A DNA stretch of 64,000 bases from an uncultured Alistipes sp. GTDB taxonomy: Bacteria > Bacteroidota > Bacteroidia > Bacteroidales > Rikenellaceae. The position numbers were made by a program, and so were the translations under genes. Shown in pieces: positions 1 to 9,488 of the stretch. Position 1 is the first letter of the stretch, and each line of letters begins with the position of its first letter. The stretch is taken from positions 124,001-188,000 of the forward strand of contig UQDC01000003.1 of assembly GCA_900539755.1 (NCBI GenBank). Reading direction: 5' to 3'. Below the pieces are notes generated by a model that was given only the letters and a program-made list of their open reading frames with translations, ran no database searches and was not told where the DNA came from.

Positions 1-60
1 CAATTTTCTTTCTTGAGGATTGGATATTTGGGAAAGATTCCATCCTGTGAATATAAAAAA

Positions 61-90
61 GAGAGCAACTCGGATTGGTGAGTTGCTCTC
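61..90 (-). terminator. Terminator of the lipoprotein gene
   Basis: A perfect 11-bp inverted repeat (GAGAGCAACTC / GAGTTGCTCTC) with an 8-nt loop, followed on the minus strand by a T-rich tract (complement of the A-run at 55-60). It lies 24 nt past the stop codon of the minus-strand lipoprotein gene and probably ends that transcript. Confidence 0.85.
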
Positions 91-113
91 TATAATATCA
101 AACTCCGGTTGTA

Positions 114-1409
114 CTAGGGTACAATGCGTACAGGAACTTTAATGGTCGCCTGAATCGTTGGCTGAGGATATGAGCTAGTGATACTCTCGACGGTCGAATA
201 CTGGAAAGTGAGCCATAACATATACTCACCCTCTAACGGCAGCGAATAGAAACGTTGTTGCAGATAACTGGTTTCTGGAGCAATGATCTCGTTCGAAACC
301 GCATCTGGATTTTCATCGGGAATTGTATTTTTCACTTGAAAAATAGCCCGATACGACGAAGAAGCATCCGCTCCAGCAGAATTTTTAACGCTAAAATTTC
401 GTTGCACGACGATTGGCAGATATTCACCTTCATTATGCCGGGTAAACAGCTCAGCTGTAACGCCAATTTGAGCTAAATAATCCCCTAATGGTAAATTCTG
501 TCTCCGGTCTACCGGCCATTCCGAAAGTTTATACTCCACAACATCCGGTGCCGTATATTCTGTTTTGAAAAAACGGATGGTTTTCGTAACGGTCACCTCA
601 TTATTGCCAATTCGATCCAACAATTTTACAGCTAAAGTAACCGGTACATATTGAGCTCCTTCATCGAACTCCAATGCGGCACTATTTGGCGTGATGCTCC
701 ATTTCATGCCCGACTCATCAGGAGTCAGCGTAAACTGATCGGCCTTATCGCCCGTCAGTTCAGCCTCCTTCACTGCAACAGTTCCCATATCAAACAGTGT
801 AGAACTGCCTTCCGAGATCGGTTGAGCCACTAACTGCGTTGAAACCGTAATCGGCATACTCGTGGTAGTGCTCATATAGGTGCATGACGACGGGCCGTTC
901 AGAACAACCATTTTATCCGTCAGTTTCACATAACTGTTGAGCACAGATACCGAAGAAGAGGTCATTTGCACCTTTTCTCCACGCGCATCCGTATAGGTTA
1001 AAATCAGCGCAATCTTGGCATCAGCATAATAGGCACCTTCGGCCGCCTCTACCGTTGCTAACCATTGTCCGTCAATGGTCTCTCCCTGTGCATTTTTATC
1101 TGGCTGAATACCGGTCAAAGTAAGTTCCGGGATGGACGAACCATACGAAGCTCGTGTGATTTGCGAAGAGACCACATCTAAAGTAATATCCTCTACTTTG
1201 GGCACATAATTCGACGGATTGATCCGAAAAGGGATCTGAATGGCCGAGCCATTTTGAACATCAATCTCATTTTGAAGCACGACGATACCGGTCGGGATCG
1301 GATTCTTCAGATTGTCAATGTCGTCTTTCATTTTCTGGCAACCAAACAAACCGATTGCCATCCACGCCATAATCAGTGCGAGACCTGCTTTTCTCATTCT
1401 ATTAATCAT
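114..1409 (-). CDS. Uncharacterised Bacteroidales lipoprotein
   Basis: About 431 residues. The N-terminus is a lipoprotein signal (charged MINRMRK, hydrophobic core, then the lipobox IGLFGC), so the mature protein should be anchored at Cys in the envelope. The rest is beta-rich with no motif I can assign; composition resembles the Ig-like/DUF1735-type surface lipoproteins of this phylum, but this is a guess. The open frame runs upstream to 1487, but an exact promoter (1442-1473) puts the transcription start near 1435, so the start must be one of the ATGs at 1418, 1409 or 1397; 1409 is my choice. It is monocistronic, with its own terminator at 61-90. No SusC/SusD partners are nearby. Confidence 0.75.
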   Translation of the reverse strand: MINRMRKAGLALIMAWMAIGLFGCQKMKDDIDNLKNPIPTGIVVLQNEIDVQNGSAIQIPFRINPSNYVPKVEDITLDVVSSQITRASYGSSIPELTLTGIQPDKNAQGETIDGQWLATVEAAEGAYYADAKIALILTYTDARGEKVQMTSSSVSVLNSYVKLTDKMVVLNGPSSCTYMSTTTSMPITVSTQLVAQPISEGSSTLFDMGTVAVKEAELTGDKADQFTLTPDESGMKWSITPNSAALEFDEGAQYVPVTLAVKLLDRIGNNEVTVTKTIRFFKTEYTAPDVVEYKLSEWPVDRRQNLPLGDYLAQIGVTAELFTRHNEGEYLPIVVQRNFSVKNSAGADASSSYRAIFQVKNTIPDENPDAVSNEIIAPETSYLQQRFYSLPLEGEYMLWLTFQYSTVESITSSYPQPTIQATIKVPVRIVP

Positions 1410-1441
1410 TTCAATCATTAAAATTTTAGAACCGTTGGAGA

Positions 1442-1473
1442 CAAAAATAACACTCTGATTGTTGGCCAACAAA
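1442..1473 (-). promoter_or_regulatory. Bacteroidetes promoter of the lipoprotein gene
   Basis: On the minus strand, TTTG (complement of 1470-1473), a 20-nt spacer, then TATTTTTG (complement of 1442-1449), an exact match to TAnnTTTG. The predicted transcript start near 1435 rules out the upstream start codon of the long reading frame. Confidence 0.8.
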
Positions 1474-1652
1474 AAATGGACGCACATTCAGGTATTTTTT
1501 TGCCTCTCTGTCATATTTTGCAGCATCGTCACAACAAGAAACAGCATTCCAAACAACATACAACCCCATTACCCGATTCTTTTTTTCACCTTCACTTGCC
1601 ACCGCCAGAGTTACATCATGGAATTGTATGCCCTATGATTTTACTCAGGAGA

Positions 1653-1683
1653 TTTGCATTTACCCCAAAAAAAGCTACCTTTG
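1653..1683 (+). promoter_or_regulatory. Bacteroidetes promoter of the SRP RNA
   Basis: TTTG at 1653-1656, a 19-nt spacer and TACCTTTG at 1676-1683, an exact consensus match. The predicted start is within a few bases of the first paired base of the SRP RNA. Confidence 0.85.
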
Positions 1684-1687
1684 CGAC

Positions 1688-1786
1688 GGGTAAGTCTTAT
1701 ACGACCAGCTCCTGCTGAATCCCCCAGGGTCGGAAGACAGCAAGGGTAGGCGGTTGTAGCGGTGCGATATAAGTAGCTTACCCTTT
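1688..1786 (+). ncRNA. ffs: Signal recognition particle RNA, small bacterial (4.5S) type
   Basis: About 99 nt. The ends pair (GGGTAAG at 1688-1694 with CTTACCC at 1777-1783). The middle carries the conserved SRP apical domain, GGTCGGAAGACAGCAAGGGT at 1728-1747, with the GGAA tetraloop and the AGCAAGG internal-loop strand that bind Ffh. A T-run (1784-1790) ends the transcript, so the terminal helix may also act as the terminator. An exact promoter stands immediately upstream. The RNA pairs with Ffh for co-translational membrane targeting. Confidence 0.93.
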
Positions 1787-1836
1787 TTTTATTTCAGCAA
1801 ATTGTGGTAACTTCGGTCCGTTATTACCTTGCACCC

Positions 1837-2442
1837 ATGCTGATCAGAATCTATCCGGAAAATCCCAACGAAAAAGCGATCACCCAAGTGGTGGACATCC
1901 TGCAACGTGACGGCGTAATCATCTACCCCACGGACAGTGTCTATGCGTTCGGCTGCTCGTTGCGAAGCACGCGTGCCATCGAAAGGTTACGCGCTTTAAC
2001 CGGCAAACAGGGTAACAATTTTTCGATTATTTGCGCAGATTTGAGCGGCATAGCCACTTACGCACGAGTGGACAATCCCGTTTTCAAACTGATGAAACGC
2101 AACTTACCCGGTCCCTTTACCTTTCTGCTCAATGCGTCAAGCAAGGTACCAGACAAATACTTAGAACGTAAAAAAACGATCGGCATTCGTATTCCAGATA
2201 ACCGTATTCCTGTCACTTTGGTCGAGGCATTGGGGTACCCTTTGGTGACCGCCTCTGTCAAGACACCCGAAAACGAGACCGAATACACCACCGATCCCTC
2301 TTTGCTTTACGAGCTATACGGAGACCGTGTCGACGCTGTCGTTGATGGAGGTTATGGTCATATCGAGCCGACAACGATTGTTGATTGTACCGGTGACGAA
2401 CCTGAAATTGTCCGTGAAGGAATCGGCGAACTGATCTTTTAA
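1837..2442 (+). CDS. tsaC: L-threonylcarbamoyladenylate synthase (YrdC/TsaC family)
   Basis: 201 residues, a single YrdC-like domain without the extra Sua5 C-terminal domain. It makes threonylcarbamoyl-AMP from threonine, bicarbonate and ATP, the donor for t6A37 of ANN-decoding tRNAs. Family features: a VIIYPTDSVYAFGCSL segment near residues 25-40, the RLRALTGKQ stretch, PGPFTFLL, and IGIRIPDN. The frame is open from 1804, but the family N-terminus (LIRIYPENP) begins at the ATG at 1837, so I use that. It lies 50 nt downstream of the SRP RNA and 18 nt upstream of the DUF4199 gene, probably in one transcript with it. Confidence 0.93.
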   Translation: MLIRIYPENPNEKAITQVVDILQRDGVIIYPTDSVYAFGCSLRSTRAIERLRALTGKQGNNFSIICADLSGIATYARVDNPVFKLMKRNLPGPFTFLLNASSKVPDKYLERKKTIGIRIPDNRIPVTLVEALGYPLVTASVKTPENETEYTTDPSLLYELYGDRVDAVVDGGYGHIEPTTIVDCTGDEPEIVREGIGELIF

Positions 2443-2460
2443 TTCTCAATTTTTGTACCC

Positions 2461-3063
2461 ATGACACCACAACCACCATATAAAACCCCAGCAAACGCCA
2501 CTCTTAAAAAACTGGTCTGGCGTGAAGCTGCAACCGGGGGATTCTATCTGGGACTCACCTTGATTCTGATCATGGTAATCGGCTACCTGGGTCGTATGAA
2601 CCACAGCATGGATCATGTACCCGCATTGCTGAACTTTGCAGCACTGATTCTGTTCATCTATTTTTATGCTCGCAAAGTATCCCGCTATTATACTACCGGT
2701 TTTTACTACCCGCAAAGTTTGGCCTTTATTCTCAAGATGATGCTTTTCGCAGGAGTGCTGGCTGGTGTCGGACAATTTATCATGCAGAACTACATCGACC
2801 CCGTGTACTATGACCAATTGATCCAAACGACATTAAAAGAGAGCGGGGTCAATCAACAAAATATTGACATGGCGTTGGAGACCGGCATGACGAAAAATCC
2901 AATCGTTATGGCAATTAGCGGTGCTGCCAGCATGTTGCTTTACGGCGGCATGATCGGTGTATTCATTTCGGCATTCGTTAAACGACCGCCGGTCACACCT
3001 CCACCATCCGCACAACCCGATTCTAATACAGATAATACCTCAGCCAATGGCAACAACCTATAA
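2461..3063 (+). CDS. DUF4199 family membrane protein
   Basis: 200 residues, with membrane helices near residues 25-45, 55-70, 85-108 and 140-165, and a Pro/Thr/Asn-rich cytoplasmic C-terminal tail. This matches the DUF4199 family of Bacteroidetes, whose function is unknown. In this phylum such genes commonly precede a dolichol-phosphate-mannose-synthase-like glycosyltransferase, as here. The stop codon lies 17 nt inside the next gene, so translation is probably coupled and the products may work together in the inner membrane, which is inference. Confidence 0.88.
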   Translation: MTPQPPYKTPANATLKKLVWREAATGGFYLGLTLILIMVIGYLGRMNHSMDHVPALLNFAALILFIYFYARKVSRYYTTGFYYPQSLAFILKMMLFAGVLAGVGQFIMQNYIDPVYYDQLIQTTLKESGVNQQNIDMALETGMTKNPIVMAISGAASMLLYGGMIGVFISAFVKRPPVTPPPSAQPDSNTDNTSANGNNL

Positions 3064-4756
3064 TATCAATATCTCTGTAGTAGTTCCCCTCTACAATGAA
3101 GAGGAGTCTCTACCCGAACTGCACGCGTGGATTCGTCGTGTAATGGAAGCCAACAATTACACGTATGAAATCATCTTCGTTGATGACGGCAGCAGTGACA
3201 ACTCCTGGAATATTGTTCGTTCGCTCCAACGTCGTGATGCCAACATCCGAGGCATCCGTTTCCGCCGCAATTACGGCAAATCGGCCGCTCTCTATTGCGG
3301 ATTTGAAGCAGCCCGGGGAGAGGTGGTCATCACCATGGATGCAGACTTGCAAGACTCTCCAGACGAGATTCCCGAACTTTATCGTATGATCAAGCTCGAA
3401 CGCTACGATCTGGTCAGCGGATGGAAAAAACGTCGTCACGACCCACTGGGGAAAACATTGCCGAGCAAATTTTTCAACTTCTGTGCACGGTTAGCTTCAG
3501 GGATCAAGCTACATGACTTCAACTGCGGCCTGAAAGCCTATCGCAATAAAGTGATCAAAAGCATCGAGGTTTACGGTGAGATGCACCGTTTCATTCCGCT
3601 GTTGGCGAAGAGCGCAGGCTTCCGTAACATTGGTGAAAAGGTAGTTCATCACCAAGCTCGTAAATATGGAAAATCCAAATTCGGATGGGAACGCATGATC
3701 AAGGGTTACCTGGATCTGATTACGGTCATGTTCATGTCCAAATTCGGCAAGAGCCCAATGTACTTTTTCGGCGGACTCGGAACACTGATGTTCTTAGTCG
3801 GTGGAGGTACAACTATCGCCTTGATCGCTGAAAAGCTCTACAAACAGGCCCACATGTTGCCTATCCGTGGTGTAACCGAACAACCGTTGTTCTTCATTGC
3901 GATTACAGCAGTGATCATTGGTGTACAACTCTTCCTGGCAGGTTTCATTGGAGAGTTGATCAACCGGAATTCGGGTGAGCGCAACCGTTATCTGATTGAC
4001 GAACGCCTCGAACCGACACCCGATAACACAACTGAAAACAATAGTTCCTCACGCGCAAACCAAACAAATAACAGCCCAAAGAATCGGGACAATCACTCTG
4101 CACCCGCATCTTTAAAGGCTCGCAGTGCTTCCGAGATCACAAACGAAGAGTCACAAGGTTCACGTCCATCTCGAAACCGGTCCCGTCGTGGAAAATTCGA
4201 CAAGAATCGAGGGACTGCCTCTGCATCCAGTGATGCACAGCAATCTAAGGAGGAAACAACCGAATATAATAAAAATCAAACGAACCAGAATCAACGCACC
4301 GAAGCCCCTGCAAAAAACGTTAATCAAATCGATGAAAACGCTTTTTCAGGTTCTTCAAGCCACGACAATTTAAATTCAGCGGAAACGGCCCCAACTGCCT
4401 TTTCTGTCGCTTCATCTGCAACAACCGTTGAGGCCAATAAGCTGGAGCAAACTGCTACCACCACAGCAACGGGAAATGATCCGTTCACCACAGCGGCCAA
4501 GCAAGCTACAGCAAGCAAAACCTCGACAAAACCGGCTGCACCCAAAGAGGCTCCTATAACAGAGAGTTCCGAGAACAATGCGGCTACAACTGCAAATCGA
4601 CCGACTGCGAATAATCGTTCTGCAATGTCCGCTGCCAATCACAAAGCACGGACGACACAGCCTGTTGACTCTTCTAAGACGTCAGCAGCCCAAAACGAAA
4701 GTTCGGCAAAAAGTCAGCCTGCGGCCCCAGCTGAGCGTGATCTATTTTCCATGTAA
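3047..4756 (+). CDS. Family 2 glycosyltransferase, GtrB/DPM1-like, with a long disordered tail
   Basis: 569 residues from the ATG at 3047, which overlaps the DUF4199 gene by 17 nt. The GT-A domain (residues 8-235) has PLYNEEE, VDDGSSD near 45-51 and the metal-binding DADLQD with Asp98 and Asp100. Two membrane helices follow (about 238-260 and 279-304). The family transfers a sugar from a nucleotide donor to polyprenyl phosphate and normally ends near residue 320. Here about 248 extra residues follow, rich in Ser, Thr, Asn and Ala with an Arg/Lys cluster near 355-375 (RPSRNRSRRGK). The tail should be cytoplasmic and disordered. There is no sign of a frameshift. Confidence 0.9.
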   Translation: MATTYNINISVVVPLYNEEESLPELHAWIRRVMEANNYTYEIIFVDDGSSDNSWNIVRSLQRRDANIRGIRFRRNYGKSAALYCGFEAARGEVVITMDADLQDSPDEIPELYRMIKLERYDLVSGWKKRRHDPLGKTLPSKFFNFCARLASGIKLHDFNCGLKAYRNKVIKSIEVYGEMHRFIPLLAKSAGFRNIGEKVVHHQARKYGKSKFGWERMIKGYLDLITVMFMSKFGKSPMYFFGGLGTLMFLVGGGTTIALIAEKLYKQAHMLPIRGVTEQPLFFIAITAVIIGVQLFLAGFIGELINRNSGERNRYLIDERLEPTPDNTTENNSSSRANQTNNSPKNRDNHSAPASLKARSASEITNEESQGSRPSRNRSRRGKFDKNRGTASASSDAQQSKEETTEYNKNQTNQNQRTEAPAKNVNQIDENAFSGSSSHDNLNSAETAPTAFSVASSATTVEANKLEQTATTTATGNDPFTTAAKQATASKTSTKPAAPKEAPITESSENNAATTANRPTANNRSAMSAANHKARTTQPVDSSKTSAAQNESSAKSQPAAPAERDLFSM

Positions 4757-4838
4757 TCAATTGGATTGTAGATTGTAATTAAAAACTTATTGCTTTTATT
4801 CCGCACAATATTTTCAAACGATTCAAGCAAACTAAAAA

Positions 4839-5318
4839 ATGATTCAACGCGTACAAACTCTATATCTATTATTAGCAACGATTTTCACCGGCCTCCTGCT
4901 GTTCGTTCCTTTAGCCAGCAGTGACATAAGCAATATGCATGCAGATTTAACGGCATGGGGCATATATGTAACCGACATGACCAATAACGGGTTGATCACC
5001 CAAGTCCTCTCACACTCCTGGTTCGGAATTCTGTTAACCGTAACCACATTGTTGCCGTTTGCTACGATCTTTCTGTATAAAAACCGGAAAAGACAGATGC
5101 TGCTCTGCATTGTCGAAATCATCCTGCTCGCTGTTTCAGCAGGGCTTTTGATTTACCTGCAACAAACCGATATACTCATTGAGGGAATGGCTCAACCCAA
5201 ATTTGTACTGCTCTCGCAAAGCGGTTTATTGCTGCTGAGTATTGTATCGGTATGGATTGCCCGTCGCCGCATTGCCAAAGATGAAGCATTAGTACGATCT
5301 CTCGATCGCATCCGATAA
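4839..5318 (+). CDS. DUF4293 family membrane protein
   Basis: 159 residues beginning MIQRVQTLYLLLA, the typical N-terminus of DUF4293, an integral membrane family found almost only in Bacteroidetes. Four hydrophobic helices are visible: about residues 8-27, 61-80, 88-107 and 122-141. The C-terminus is short and basic (ARRRIAKDE). Function is unknown. It lies 82 nt after the glycosyltransferase gene and ends in a strong terminator, so it is probably the last gene of this run. Confidence 0.88.
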   Translation: MIQRVQTLYLLLATIFTGLLLFVPLASSDISNMHADLTAWGIYVTDMTNNGLITQVLSHSWFGILLTVTTLLPFATIFLYKNRKRQMLLCIVEIILLAVSAGLLIYLQQTDILIEGMAQPKFVLLSQSGLLLLSIVSVWIARRRIAKDEALVRSLDRIR

Positions 5319-5341
5319 TAACAGAGATCACCAACTACAAT

Positions 5342-5373
5342 AAAAGAGGCTGTATGCATATACAGCCTCTTTT
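5342..5373. terminator. Bidirectional terminator between DUF4293 and lolA
   Basis: AAAAGAGGCTGTA paired with TACAGCCTCTTTT around a 6-nt loop. T-runs on both strands let it serve the plus-strand DUF4293 gene and the minus-strand lolA gene. Between here and 5573 there is no gene I can support. Confidence 0.88.
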
Positions 5374-5572
5374 ATTATATGTATGATGGAACCTCTATCC
5401 TGTCATCTAAATCACGTCCAGCACCTTAAATACATTCGTACTGCCCAACATACGCTATTACGTTATAAACGAACACCTCTGACCACCCTACATTCCATTT
5501 GTTCTTTTCATGAAGGCAGCACTTACCCCGATCTTGCAAAAGCCATGAGAAGTAACGCATGGTTACCGGATG

Positions 5573-6223
5573 TTACCGGAAATCGATCACCTCAACGCCC
5601 GCATGTTTTGATCTATCGAAAGTAAACATCGTCGCACTGACAGGAACATTGGGTTTCAAATTACGTACTGATATTCCCATCGGATCTGACTCGTTCCGAA
5701 TGGTGAAACTGGCTTTCACCGGCAACTTGGTCGTAGGATCCAAATCCAACTGTATTGAAGAGAATTCAGAGTCTGAAGACTTTGGTGTCAAGCGTACCAC
5801 TTCTAAATTTTTACCGGCATGGAGTTGCGTTCCCCGATAGATGTGATTGAAATCCTGATCGTACAAGCGCAAGAAACGGATAAAATAGGCGAAAAAATTG
5901 TTTCCGTTCGGATCTAAAGATTCAATCGTCACTTCGTTGTTAGACGGGACATACGTCTGACATACTTTGCCGTCACAATAGATCTCAAGATCAGGCATCG
6001 TTACCCGGTAGCGATTACCACTCACCACCACCGTACCGGCTATATTGGCTGCTCCCTGCATGGAAAAATCAAAGGCGATTTCATAGCTTTTATAGCTTGC
6101 CAATCGTGCCGTCATACCATCCAACAACTGTTTGGATTTGGGATCGGCCGATACCCAATTACAGGTTAATCCCAACAACAAAACCAATAGAATCTGTCGC
6201 CAATTTTTCACACAAAAAGCCAT
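5573..6223 (-). CDS. lolA: Outer-membrane lipoprotein carrier protein LolA
   Basis: 216 residues from the ATG at 6223; the frame extends two codons further only through a TTG. A signal peptide ends near VSA at about residue 27, giving a periplasmic protein. The body has the LolA unclosed beta-barrel pattern: early DGMTARLASYKSYEIAF, the strand GTVVVSGNRYRV, and the IRNESDPMGISVRNL region near the end. LolA shuttles lipoproteins from the inner-membrane Lol ABC complex across the periplasm. It starts 11 nt after the ftsK stop, the usual ftsK-lolA arrangement. A LolE-like permease gene lies elsewhere in this window (33974-35221). Confidence 0.9.
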   Translation of the reverse strand: MAFCVKNWRQILLVLLLGLTCNWVSADPKSKQLLDGMTARLASYKSYEIAFDFSMQGAANIAGTVVVSGNRYRVTMPDLEIYCDGKVCQTYVPSNNEVTIESLDPNGNNFFAYFIRFLRLYDQDFNHIYRGTQLHAGKNLEVVRLTPKSSDSEFSSIQLDLDPTTKLPVKASFTIRNESDPMGISVRNLKPNVPVSATMFTFDRSKHAGVEVIDFR

Positions 6224-6234
6224 ATCCAAACTAT

Positions 6235-9200
6235 TTAATTTCTCAGGCTCTGCAAAATATTGTTCAATGTGATCTCATCCTTGATCAACACTTCACGAGG
6301 TTTGCTTCCTTCGGCACGTCCTACGATACCAGCCTCCTCGAGTTGATCCATGATACGTCCTGCACGATTGTACCCCAAAGCAAACCGTCGCTGAATCGAA
6401 GAGGTCGATCCCTGTTGGTTCTGCACGACAAAATGTGCAACCTCCTCGAATTTGGAATCAAACTGTGCCGAATCGGTACGACTTCCCGATATCGAGCTGC
6501 CACTATCTGCAGAATCCGGACTATAGGCCGGCAATTCATACACGGACGGGAGTCCCTGTTGATAACTGATATATTCCGTAATCCGTTCTATTTCCGGAGT
6601 ATCGACAAAGGCGCACTGCACACGAGTCAACTCATTTCCCGTTGATACCAACATATCGCCTCGACCAATCAGTTGATTGGCACCCGGCTGATCGATGATC
6701 GTACGCGAATCGACCATGGAGGTCACGCGGAACGCAATACGGGCCGGGAAGTTGGCCTTAATCACACCGGTAATAATATTGGTAGTCGGTCGTTGTGTCG
6801 CAATGACCAAATGGATACCCACCGCACGAGCCAACTGAGCAATACGCGCAATCGGCGTCTCGATCTCACGCCCTGCAGTCATGATCAAGTCGGCAAACTC
6901 ATCAATAATCACCACGATATAGGGTAAATAACGGTGTCCCTTATTCGGATTCAATCGTCGATTCTTGAATTTTGCATTATACTCCTTGACATGACGCACC
7001 TCTGCCTTCCGCAACAGCTCATATCGTCTGTCCATTTCGATACAAAGCGAATTGAGCGTATAGATCACTTTGTGCGTATCGGTAATGATTGCCTCATCTT
7101 CACCCTCCATTTTGGCCAGGAAGTGACGTTCCAATTTGCTGTACAACGTCAATTCGACCTTCTTAGGGTCGACCAATACCAACTTCAATTCCGAAGGGTG
7201 TTTCTTGTATAGCAAAGAGGTAATCAAGGCATTCAATCCAACCGATTTACCTTGTCCTGTCGCGCCAGCCACCAGCAGGTGTGGCATCTTGGCCAGATCG
7301 ATCACAAAAGTTTCGTTTTGGATCGTCTTACCCAAAGCCACCGGAATATCATACGTAGATTCCTGGAATTTCGCCGATTTGATGACCGAATACATCGAGA
7401 CCACCTTCTTGTCCTTATTGGGGACCTCGATACCGATCGTTCCTTTGCCCGGAATCGGCGCGATGATACGAATTCCCAACGCAGCCAGACTCAAAGCAAT
7501 ATCATCCTCCAAATTTTTGATCTTCGAAATACGTACTCCCGGTGAAGGAACGATTTCGTACAAAGTCACCGTCGGTCCGACGGTAGCCATCACTTTATCG
7601 ATCTTGATACCAAAGTTTTCAAGAGTAGCCTTGATTCGGTTGCGATTTTCATAAATCTCCTCACTCGAGACACTCGCTTCGACCGTGTGGTCTTCCAAAA
7701 GTTCAAGAGGCGGCCGCTGATAATGCGACAGCTCAAGTGTCGGATCATATAGTGCATTCTCAATCTCCTCAGGCGTCAAGCTTCGATCCTCAGGAAGATG
7801 ATTTACCGCCATCCCCGGCATACTGGTTACATCCGAATCGACCGGGACCGCTGCAACAAAGTCCGTATTCGCTGTCAACGGCACATCTGAAACAGTCTCT
7901 GTAACCTGTTCTGGTGCAGACTGAACATATGAGGCAGACTCCCCATACGTGTTAGCATAAGGAGGGATCGGATCAGGTTTAAACGGATTCTCTGAGGGCT
8001 GAGGAGCGCTCTCTTCCGAAGAAGGCCAGACCGTTTGAAATGGAGTTTCATCCTGAACAGGTTGAGAACTTTCCCAAGTTACAGGTTGTGTATCCGTCGA
8101 GGCTCCGTAAGATGAATAATCTACAGGAGTACCTGTTGGCAGGGTATCATCATTGGGACGATCAGGCCAGACTCCAGTTGGTACATCTACCGGTTGAGGT
8201 TCATCTCCAACTGCATATTGGATGGTAAATCCACAATCATCCTGATACACATTTGCACCCGACTCGGTCGACTGGAATGCGGTTTGTGGTTCAGTCTCCT
8301 CTGCAGGTTTCCGAATCCAAAAACCATTATCATCCTGCACCTCGATCATCCTTGGGGATTGATCGTAATCAGCAGTATGATCCATTGCTCCTGAATTCTG
8401 TTGATCTGCCAACACCGTAAAGCCACACTCATCAACCATTGCTCCGGTATGTTGAGCAGCATTTTCTACCACCTGTTGGCTGTCCGAACCTGCATTTAAC
8501 GGATAGGCAGAACCGGGTACCGGATGAACCTCATTGGGATCAAATGCAGTACTCGGATTCACATCTGTCGGGACAGTTCCAGTAACGGGTGATTTTTTTT
8601 CTGCAACACTGGCAGACGGTTCAGTAGATGGCTCTACACGTGGCTGAGACTCTTTGTCTGTTTCGTGGGTCAGCAGATCAGCAGCCGTCGAAGTCAAAGC
8701 CCCGCCCAGCTTTTTACCATTATCCACAACTCCCTTCCCCAAACGATTCAGGAAACCAATAGTATTGCGATTTATATAAACTGCATAGATAATAAAGGCC
8801 AACAACAGCACCAATCCAGTTCCCAGCGAGCCAATCAATGAACTGAGCCAACGGGAGATTGCAATACCGTGCTCTCCACCCAATCCTGAACCGAAAATAT
8901 TCCAGGCCTCGCCGAAAATCAGCCCCAAGGTCAGGGAGCCAAGAATCATCAGAATCAAAGTCAGACGTACCGACTTCCGTAAAAATGCCGGGCGGAACCG
9001 CATGATCCGCAAAGCCACAATCATGATGACAATCGGCACACAGATACCGAAGAGACCAAACCATCGCCCAACAATAAAGTTAGCGACTCTTGCCCCCAAT
9101 TTACCGCACCAGTTGTGAACGGTCAACTCCATATCACTGACCAATGCGCCATGTGTCGTAATGGCCTGATCCGCTTTCCAGTAAAAGAAATATGAGATAA

Positions 9201-9333
9201 CCGATAACAGGATCAACAACCCCACCACAAATAGAATGACACCCAACATCCACCGTTGCATATCACTCAGCCCCTGCTGTCGGGGTTGTTTAGCAGCTGT
9301 TGCTGCCGGCTTTTTCTTTGCCGTTGTTGCCAT
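6235..9333 (-). CDS. ftsK: DNA translocase FtsK
   Basis: 1032 residues from the ATG at 9333, which has AGGAG 11 nt upstream; an in-frame ATG at 9387 would add 18 residues. Domains in order: Lys/Ala-rich start, four membrane helices within the first 200 residues, an acidic Pro/Ser/Thr-rich linker (about 220-520), the RecA-like motor with Walker A GATGQGKS near 693 and Walker B VVIIDEFAD, and the gamma winged helix (SSIQRRFALGYNRAGRIMDQ) that reads KOPS-type sequences. FtsK moves chromosome termini through the septum and activates XerCD. The linker has three spaced copies of a D-[DE]-x-G-F motif near residues 301, 333 and 364. Confidence 0.96.
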   Translation of the reverse strand: MATTAKKKPAATAAKQPRQQGLSDMQRWMLGVILFVVGLLILLSVISYFFYWKADQAITTHGALVSDMELTVHNWCGKLGARVANFIVGRWFGLFGICVPIVIMIVALRIMRFRPAFLRKSVRLTLILMILGSLTLGLIFGEAWNIFGSGLGGEHGIAISRWLSSLIGSLGTGLVLLLAFIIYAVYINRNTIGFLNRLGKGVVDNGKKLGGALTSTAADLLTHETDKESQPRVEPSTEPSASVAEKKSPVTGTVPTDVNPSTAFDPNEVHPVPGSAYPLNAGSDSQQVVENAAQHTGAMVDECGFTVLADQQNSGAMDHTADYDQSPRMIEVQDDNGFWIRKPAEETEPQTAFQSTESGANVYQDDCGFTIQYAVGDEPQPVDVPTGVWPDRPNDDTLPTGTPVDYSSYGASTDTQPVTWESSQPVQDETPFQTVWPSSEESAPQPSENPFKPDPIPPYANTYGESASYVQSAPEQVTETVSDVPLTANTDFVAAVPVDSDVTSMPGMAVNHLPEDRSLTPEEIENALYDPTLELSHYQRPPLELLEDHTVEASVSSEEIYENRNRIKATLENFGIKIDKVMATVGPTVTLYEIVPSPGVRISKIKNLEDDIALSLAALGIRIIAPIPGKGTIGIEVPNKDKKVVSMYSVIKSAKFQESTYDIPVALGKTIQNETFVIDLAKMPHLLVAGATGQGKSVGLNALITSLLYKKHPSELKLVLVDPKKVELTLYSKLERHFLAKMEGEDEAIITDTHKVIYTLNSLCIEMDRRYELLRKAEVRHVKEYNAKFKNRRLNPNKGHRYLPYIVVIIDEFADLIMTAGREIETPIARIAQLARAVGIHLVIATQRPTTNIITGVIKANFPARIAFRVTSMVDSRTIIDQPGANQLIGRGDMLVSTGNELTRVQCAFVDTPEIERITEYISYQQGLPSVYELPAYSPDSADSGSSISGSRTDSAQFDSKFEEVAHFVVQNQQGSTSSIQRRFALGYNRAGRIMDQLEEAGIVGRAEGSKPREVLIKDEITLNNILQSLRN

Positions 9334-9488
9334 ATTGTGTTTAACTCCTAAGCCATTTACCCGAACCTTTCTCGGGCCGTTTTTCATCTAAAAATAGCTG
9401 CATTGCCTGCAGACACCCATTTTCCCTGAAAATCTCGAGATACACCGAAAATTTCGCAGAATACTTTACCAACAAAATTTCAGATTTC

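Noticed and set aside
1476..1718. An 80-codon plus-strand frame before the SRP RNA.
   Set aside because: It runs through the SRP promoter and into the RNA itself, and its product is His/Gln/Lys-rich without gene-like features.
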